Source: Trichomonas vaginalis G3
Taxonomy: Eukaryota > Parabasalia > Trichomonadida > Trichomonadidae
NCBI RefSeq assembly: GCF_026262505.1
Contig: NC_067204.1
Location: forward strand, 7,473,797 to 7,537,796
DNA length: 64,000 bases
Direction of reading: 5' to 3'
Shown here piece after piece: positions 59,040-64,000 of the stretch (position 1 is its first letter; every line of letters begins with the position of its first letter). The position numbers and the translations under genes are program-made. Below the pieces are notes generated by a model. It searched no databases and had not been told where the DNA came from. It worked only from the letters and a program-made list of their open reading frames with translations.

Positions 59040-59921
59040 TTAATATGCTATTAAAATCATCTCAATAATGAGTCCATCCTTTCCATCTTTAGGTAGCACA
59101 ACATCTTTCATTGAAGAAGGTTCGACAAGTCTTATGTTAAACTTACTGACAAAGTTTGTTATACTATAATGCTTCGGCGGCGAATACATGTAGTTTGAAA
59201 GACATAATATAGATTCTTCAGCAAATTCACTTATACTGGATTTTATAACAATGTTTTCACGAGACCAAATACCACCAATTGAAAAACTTGTAAGCAATCC
59301 TGCTGAACCTTCAACTGTAAACGTCGATGGTAACATTCCACGAAGGTCATCTATTGACATCGTTGAGTCACTGTATTTAAATATTTTCTTAAAGCAATCG
59401 TCATTATCTAACCATGCAATAGCTTTGAAGTTTTCATTCGAATATACATCTGCTTCATTAAATGTAAAACCTGACTTCTTTGCAGAGACGACTTTAAAAT
59501 CTATTGAGTTTGTTTCAAAATTATATGCTATGGTAACTTCTGAAGGTAATGGATGTCCTTCCGCAGTAAGTTGTTCTCTCACTACCGTTTGAAGCTTTGT
59601 ATTAAAAACTTTCATGTCATCTCCTGTATCTAAGTTCACATACACAGCAACAGGAAAAATATCTTGCTTCTTTGTTTCATCATTATACCTCAAAACATTA
59701 AAGTTCTTCAATAATATTGTTCTTCCTGCTGGAATACTTCTAACTTGTCTTATTTCAATAGCTTTCTCACCTCCTACATACTCTACCCAGTGTCTTGGAT
59801 ATTCATAAGTATACTGACTTTCTTGAATTTTGGTTGGTTTCATCATAACATGTTCATAGTATATCTTTATACTCTTGTCAGTTAGACTCGGTGCTATGTT
59901 CTGAATATTTCTGACTTGCAT
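59040..59921 (-). CDS. Capsid-like structural protein (293 aa)
   Basis: Whole copy of the gene seen broken at 5048. MQVRNIQNIAPSLTDKSIKI start, then YPRHWVEYVGGEKAIEIRQV, a long beta-rich body, and ends KDGLIIEMILIAY. Size and beta content fit a minor capsid or penton-type jelly roll. Starts 17 bp from the divergent ATPase gene. Inference. Confidence 0.55.
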   Translation of the reverse strand: MQVRNIQNIAPSLTDKSIKIYYEHVMMKPTKIQESQYTYEYPRHWVEYVGGEKAIEIRQVRSIPAGRTILLKNFNVLRYNDETKKQDIFPVAVYVNLDTGDDMKVFNTKLQTVVREQLTAEGHPLPSEVTIAYNFETNSIDFKVVSAKKSGFTFNEADVYSNENFKAIAWLDNDDCFKKIFKYSDSTMSIDDLRGMLPSTFTVEGSAGLLTSFSIGGIWSRENIVIKSSISEFAEESILCLSNYMYSPPKHYSITNFVSKFNIRLVEPSSMKDVVLPKDGKDGLIIEMILIAY

Positions 59922-59937
59922 TTTTAATTATAATAAA

Positions 59938-60825
59938 ATGAAACATTTATTTGAAGAAGTAGATGAAGACATGAATGAAACTACAGACAAACTTAACTCT
60001 TCTCTTATTCTTCCTTTCAGTAAGGACTATGAGTTCTGTTCAAATGGTGTGTATTTCTATTGTGGAAAGATGGGTTCAGGTAAGACATTTAACCTCATTC
60101 GTCATATACTCATAACAGAGCGTTTAGGAAACGACTCTTACTATGACCAAATCATTATATCAGCAACTTCAGACTCTATGGATTCAACAGCGAAAACATT
60201 TATGTCAAAAGTTCAAGCCTCTGTCGTTAAAGTTCCAGACAGTGAACTCATTGAATTTCTTCAACGTTACATTCGACGTAAGAGGAAATATTATGCCATC
60301 GTTGAATTTATACAGTCAGGAATGCAAAAGACCTCTGAGGAGATGGAAAGAATTATTGACAAACACCACTTACGTCAATACTCAGGAGTTTACGATATGA
60401 AACGACTTACAAACTACATTCTATCAAAACCTTCAAAATACCCCTTCAAAAAATATCCTTCAAACACTCTGCTCGTTTGCGACGACTTCGCCGGAAAAGG
60501 TTTAGTGTCAAAACCAGACTCACCATTAGCTAACATCATTACTAAAGTCAGACATTACCATTTAACTGTAGCAATACTTATGCAAACATGGAGGTTTTTA
60601 GCTTTAAACATAAAACGTCTCATAACTGACTTCGTTATCTTTCAAGGTTTCTCACGTTATGATATTGAACTCATTTGGAAACAGTCAGGTATAACATTAC
60701 CTTTTGAAGAAATTTGGGAAGCATATAAGTCTCTCATCTCTCCTCGTTCATACCTTGAGATTCATATCATGACTAATACCATTAAAGTCAAAAATATTCC
60801 ATGGGAACGACCAACATTGTTTTAA
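59938..60825 (+). CDS. Genome-packaging ATPase (295 aa)
   Basis: A P-loop NTPase of the FtsK/HerA (A32-like) superfamily used by Polintons to load DNA into capsids. Walker A is GKMGSGKT at residues 43-50; the Walker B strand is TLLVCDDF at about 177-184, ending in acidic residues. A conserved glutamine (AILMQTWRF) follows at the place of the sensor motif. 295 aa, usual for this family. Divergent from the capsid-like gene and overlapping the next gene's end by 4 bp. Confidence 0.85.
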   Translation: MKHLFEEVDEDMNETTDKLNSSLILPFSKDYEFCSNGVYFYCGKMGSGKTFNLIRHILITERLGNDSYYDQIIISATSDSMDSTAKTFMSKVQASVVKVPDSELIEFLQRYIRRKRKYYAIVEFIQSGMQKTSEEMERIIDKHHLRQYSGVYDMKRLTNYILSKPSKYPFKKYPSNTLLVCDDFAGKGLVSKPDSPLANIITKVRHYHLTVAILMQTWRFLALNIKRLITDFVIFQGFSRYDIELIWKQSGITLPFEEIWEAYKSLISPRSYLEIHIMTNTIKVKNIPWERPTLF

Positions 60826-61339
60826 AGTTTAACCTTCAATTGACTGATGGTAAACAAATTCCATGCATCTCTGTCGCTATTTCTGTTAATATTTTTGCTG
60901 TCATTCATATCATCCACTTCCCCATCCGTTAGCTTTTGAGGATATGCGTTAGAATAGCTGTTCTTAAATGAAGGCTTTTCACCTTTGAGAGCATAAACTC
61001 TATAACTTTCTGCATACTTTATGTTTGAACCTCCTGAGCCATCATTGACATAAATTTTATAGGCTTCCACCCTTTGTTCATGTTCCTGCTTCTTCCCTTA
61101 GCTCTTTTGTTCTGTAGTTCTACATCTTTATACACAGCTCCTGTCTCGGTGAATTCAACAATATTTTCATTCGTTAGCTTTACATTCAAACCCTTGTCGA
61201 GTATATTGTTCATTTCATACATATAAAAGGTTTTTATTCTATATGAAATGAGAAGCAAATCCATCTTAGCTGGTGCCGTTAATGTTCCAATTGAACCAAC
61301 ATCAAATGTTGACTCACGAACGACAAACAATATTGTCAT
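60822..61339 (-). pseudogene. Unknown Maverick protein (~170 aa), B copy, broken
   Basis: Same protein as 6827-7342 (MTILFVVRESTFDVGSIGTL...SQLKVKL). The 4-bp overlap with the ATPase and the 92-bp head-to-head overlap with the 61248 gene are both kept. Broken about once. Confidence 0.5.
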
Positions 61340-61868
61340 AAAGAACTATAGTTCGGAGTGTTTGAAAGAAAAAGAACCAGAACTTAAGTCGGTGAATTTA
61401 AACTCAGCTTCAAACGCTAACGCTAACGCTACATCAGATGTTAAGTTAGAGTATCCACCACTGGACCAAATTCTTTCAAGAGAAGCCAACGACAACCCTT
61501 ACACAAATGTTCAAACAAATCCTTCAGATAACGTAGACCATTACCTTCTTCAGTTATACCAAACAATTTTACTCAAAGACGATAAGAAGCTTTTGACAAA
61601 TCTTATAAGCAAGAACCAAATAATTCTAACAAAGGAGGACCTTGAAAATGTTATCTCACGAATAACAGGGAAACAATGTGTCATTGACTATCTCGACCCT
61701 GAAATCGAATGCTGTGGTCAAACTCCACTATTCATGAAAATAGGTAACATCCGCATCATTGAAACACCAGGAACTACAGGAGTTGAGTTTAAGTATAGAT
61801 ATTCGAACGAGTATAAAAAACTATCTACTGACTATAAGCTTTGTTTGAAATATGTTTTAGTAAATTAA
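61248..61868 (+). CDS. Unknown Maverick protein (206 aa)
   Basis: MRSKSILAGAVNVPIEPTSN start, Asn/Ala/Thr-rich linker (NLNSASNANANATSDVK), then PPLDQILSREANDNPYTNVQ and a C-terminal domain (LTKEDLENVISRITGKQCVI ... EFKYRYSNEYKKLSTDYK). Its first 30 codons are also the first codons, in reverse, of the opposite gene. No family recognised. Confidence 0.6.
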   Translation: MRSKSILAGAVNVPIEPTSNVDSRTTNNIVIKNYSSECLKEKEPELKSVNLNSASNANANATSDVKLEYPPLDQILSREANDNPYTNVQTNPSDNVDHYLLQLYQTILLKDDKKLLTNLISKNQIILTKEDLENVISRITGKQCVIDYLDPEIECCGQTPLFMKIGNIRIIETPGTTGVEFKYRYSNEYKKLSTDYKLCLKYVLVN

Positions 61869-61877
61869 AGCAGTCAG

Positions 61878-61903
61878 GACCTTCGGTCTTGGCGCTTTGC
61901 GCC
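61878..61903. repeat. GC mini-hairpins in a spacer insert
   Basis: GACCttcGGTC and GGCGCtttGCGCC sit in a roughly 55-bp insert just after the 61868 stop, flanked by CAGTCAG and CGTCAGTC. Maverick A has no such insert at the same place (after 7864). Confidence 0.65.
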
Positions 61904-61918
61904 GTCAGTCAAAAAATT

Positions 61919-62161
61919 TCAAGTTAGCAATTTGTAATATCTATCCAAAACTTCTTCAACAGTATCGAACTCATCTTCATAATGCAAACCTAATCTTATT
62001 GACTTGGTGCAGTTTTCACTAACACAATATTTTTCTGTTCTCTTGACTGATATAACTAACTCATTTATTTCATCAAACAGCAACAACCAAAGTTCATGAC
62101 CTAATACATAACATTCATACTTTATATTTTTAGCTCTGAGTTCTCTTGTAAGCTGTTGCAT
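61919..62161 (-). CDS. Small Maverick protein (80 aa)
   Basis: MQQLTRELRAKNIKYECYVL start, ends DRYYKLLT. Lacks the hairpin-coded insert that the A copy (7861-8130) has, showing the insert is not needed. Overlaps the upstream gene by 40 bp. Function unknown. Confidence 0.6.
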   Translation of the reverse strand: MQQLTRELRAKNIKYECYVLGHELWLLLFDEINELVISVKRTEKYCVSENCTKSIRLGLHYEDEFDTVEEVLDRYYKLLT

Positions 62162-62886
62162 TTAATATTATCTAAAAAGTCAACTTCAACAGTCATTCGC
62201 ACTGGTGCCTTCAGTTCTACAGGCTCTCCTTGAAAGTCAACAAGTCTGAATTGCATGTCTTTCAAATTATGAGGACTAATGCGAACCCATTTACCTAAAT
62301 GAGTTGCTATGACAGGAACATTTGGAATGAACATTGAATTGACTGCATAACAGAAGGATTTATATTCTACTGAACCTTTACTATTAACTCCTGAAATGCC
62401 TGTGACATTAGCTATTTTAGACTCAATGTATAAACAATTACCATAACATACGTATGGAACAGATTTCATCTCAATCGTTTTGTCAACACTTTTCAAAGGA
62501 AATGTCATATGGTATGCACCCAAAAGAAGTTGTACTCTATGACTCATTCGTGTTATCTTAAACTCCTTCGCATAACTGAACTTCAATGTTCCCTCAGAAG
62601 AGAGTTCGACATCTATGTTGTCAATAGTTTCTTCATTTATGAGAGTATCTATGACTCCAGCAATTTTATCTATTCTATACCCAGCTCTGTTAGGAAATGT
62701 TATAACACTTCTTTTGTCATCTATTTCAATCTCTATGAAATCTGTTTCATCTGTTATGACAAAAGTTGCGATAGTATTGAAGTCAACAACTCTGAAAGCA
62801 AGCGCTTCATTCTGAAGACCTAAGTTTGTTTGTAGCTTTACTGTCCCGTATTCGTTTGGGTCTGTACTTTGCAAATAGAACAACAT
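62122..62886 (-). CDS. Minor capsid (penton-like) protein candidate (254 aa)
   Basis: Same as 8091-8867 except for a patch at about residues 50-95, where the sequence is strongly changed (EIEIDDKRSVITFPNRAGYR here, EFEIDGKKHEIRFHNNVEYK there) while the flanks are nearly identical. The kept C-terminal RLVDFQGEPVELKAPVRMTV pattern supports a jelly-roll minor capsid protein. Inference. Confidence 0.55.
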   Translation of the reverse strand: MLFYLQSTDPNEYGTVKLQTNLGLQNEALAFRVVDFNTIATFVITDETDFIEIEIDDKRSVITFPNRAGYRIDKIAGVIDTLINEETIDNIDVELSSEGTLKFSYAKEFKITRMSHRVQLLLGAYHMTFPLKSVDKTIEMKSVPYVCYGNCLYIESKIANVTGISGVNSKGSVEYKSFCYAVNSMFIPNVPVIATHLGKWVRISPHNLKDMQFRLVDFQGEPVELKAPVRMTVEVDFLDNIKCNSLQENSELKI

Positions 62887-62903
62887 TTTATTCTCATTAA
62901 AAT

Positions 62904-64000
62904 ATGACTATTGCTGCATATGCGTATGAAACAAATGAAGCAAGAAGAGCACATGAACTAGTAAACGAAAACTCAACTTTAACAGTGGAAGGTAACAATT
63001 TAGTCATTGACGATGGCAAAACTAAAAAAGTCATTGATTTCGATACTTTTAACACGTATGACCCATTCATTACAATAAGCAAGGTTCCCATCATAAATGA
63101 TGGAACGGTGCAATATATAAATTCTACAGTAGATGCCTCATTAGTGAAAGTATTAAATGTTCTCATTGAATTGTTAAAGAGCTTTCGATTTGACGACAAC
63201 ATTAAATGCCTAAAGAATTTAGTCATGAATGAGAAACAAATTCTCGGCGTTGCTGGTAGCAGTAATGATGTACACCTTATGACATTAGAATATTATAACG
63301 AACATAAAGATGAACTGAAAGGAGAGAAGGGTGACACTGGACCACAAGGACCACAAGGAATACAAGGAATACAAGAAATACAAGGAATACAAGGACCTCA
63401 AGGCGAAAACGGTTTGGATGGTGAAGATGGAAAGGATGGAAAAACTGCTAAATCATGGATATGGAACCTTATAAATACTGGTTTAACAGCTGCTTCATAT
63501 AGAGTTCTTCAATACCAAATCGGAAAGATATGGGCAGTACTTGGTGAAGAAGTTTTAGATGACGTTAAAAATGCTTTGAACTTCATTTCAAATGGTTCGG
63601 ATACTATTAAAACTTTATCTGGTTGGATGCAAGAAACAAGGAGTCAAATAGATACTGTAAGACGTATAGCAAACAATGCACGTACGGGATTGGATACTTT
63701 ACGAGAAGCACAAAATACACTAAAGGAAGCAAATGATATTCTTGGCTCAGTATCAGACATGCATGAAGAGTGGCTTAACGGTATTGACAAATCTTTAAAA
63801 AATCACAGTCAGTCTATTGCTGACTACAAGAAAAGTATAGATTTTTTACATAGTGCTATGGACGTACATGATGGAAGCATAAGGAACTTACTTAATGCTA
63901 ACAATAACTTACCAGGAACTATTAAAGCATTTATAAAGTCCTTTGTAAAACCTGGTGCTCTAACATTTAGGTCTTTGAGAGCAAGAGCATTGAAGTCAAG
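62904..64000 (+). CDS. Collagen-like stalk / fibre protein, N-terminal part
   Basis: Open from the ATG at 62904 to the window end (365 codons seen). Same protein as 8885, with two more I-Q triplets in the collagen part, one of them IQE rather than IQG. The coiled-coil part (TLREAQNTLKEANDILGSVS) is kept. 17 bp divergent from the minor capsid candidate. Confidence 0.7.
   Translation, partial: MTIAAYAYETNEARRAHELVNENSTLTVEGNNLVIDDGKTKKVIDFDTFNTYDPFITISKVPIINDGTVQYINSTVDASLVKVLNVLIELLKSFRFDDNIKCLKNLVMNEKQILGVAGSSNDVHLMTLEYYNEHKDELKGEKGDTGPQGPQGIQGIQEIQGIQGPQGENGLDGEDGKDGKTAKSWIWNLINTGLTAASYRVLQYQIGKIWAVLGEEVLDDVKNALNFISNGSDTIKTLSGWMQETRSQIDTVRRIANNARTGLDTLREAQNTLKEANDILGSVSDMHEEWLNGIDKSLKNHSQSIADYKKSIDFLHSAMDVHDGSIRNLLNANNNLPGTIKAFIKSFVKPGALTFRSLRARALKS

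Larger units (their letters stand above)
57653..64000. mobile_element. Maverick/Polinton B, left 6.3 kb (runs off window)
   Basis: Begins AGTTAGTATACATATC at 57653 inside the fibre gene of Maverick C. The six bases before it (TGTATG) are the expected target duplication, but the right end lies outside the window. Gene order is the same as in Maverick A from 3654 to about 10 kb, with near-identical sequence, so the two are sisters of recent origin. The visible part looks nearly whole, with about one break. Confidence 0.85.

Overview
The window is AT-rich protist DNA that reads as Trichomonas vaginalis. Three things point there: a host ankyrin family with KYGETALYIAAANN-type repeats, a 1.30 kb Tvmar1-type mariner, and large Maverick/Polinton elements with long inverted ends. 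Two host promoters at the left edge also carry TCAYW-type initiator motifs about 22 nt before the ATG. Nothing was searched or computed; all family names rest on motifs read by eye.

Layout. 1-1.65 kb is host sequence: the start of a BRWD/PHIP-like gene on the minus strand, a small unknown gene, and the N-terminal piece of an ankyrin-family gene. From 1.89 to 32.47 kb lies a nested block of transposons that appears to have landed inside a 120-bp repeat, since the same 9 bp (AGTTACTTT) flanks both sides. Inside it a Mutator-like (MULE) transposase gene is interrupted twice: by Maverick A (3654-26458, 22.8 kb, about 680-bp inverted ends, 6-bp duplication TCCGAG) and by a mariner (26890-28191, TA duplication). 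Beyond these lie a 121-bp tandem repeat, a hAT transposase, and a small element built of perfect hairpins (31455-32300). The 120-bp tandem array (32466-33475) then runs straight into the body of the ankyrin gene (33476-34855).

34.86-38.7 kb holds worn virus-like fragments, a 25-base assembly gap, and a nucleoplasmin-like fossil. 39.55-48.59 kb is one ankyrin-repeat gene on the minus strand with about 90 units of 99 bp. 48.59-57.65 kb is a truncated Maverick of another subfamily (C). A 2.2 kb hairpin-array element (54317-56538) sits inside its fibre gene, flanked by an 80-bp direct duplication. Maverick B (57653 to beyond the window) is inserted in that same fibre gene. B is a close sister of A and is nearly whole in the part that can be seen.

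Maverick genes. Seen here are protein-primed DNA polymerase B, retrovirus-type integrase, packaging ATPase, double-jelly-roll major capsid protein, several smaller capsid-like proteins, and a collagen-like stalk next to a phage-type fibre with HxH motifs. KilA-N DNA-binding proteins, an HNH nuclease and many small unknown proteins are also present. Together these are the genes of a virion-forming transposon: replicate (PolB), integrate (integrase), package (ATPase), build (capsid), attach (fibres). Maverick A is broken in roughly ten places, B about once in view, C in several.

Most notable: (1) a palindromic site placed before particular Maverick genes exists in two versions (core GGTGAGATCTCACC or GGTTAGATCTAACC). 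The change is symmetric, and all sites in one element carry the same version. (2) Two elements are made of strings of 20-27 bp-stem hairpins, share hairpin modules, have short inverted ends, and are flanked by direct duplications of very different length (17 and 80 bp). (3) Tiny GC-rich hairpins are present in one sister Maverick and absent from the other, including one lying in frame inside a gene.
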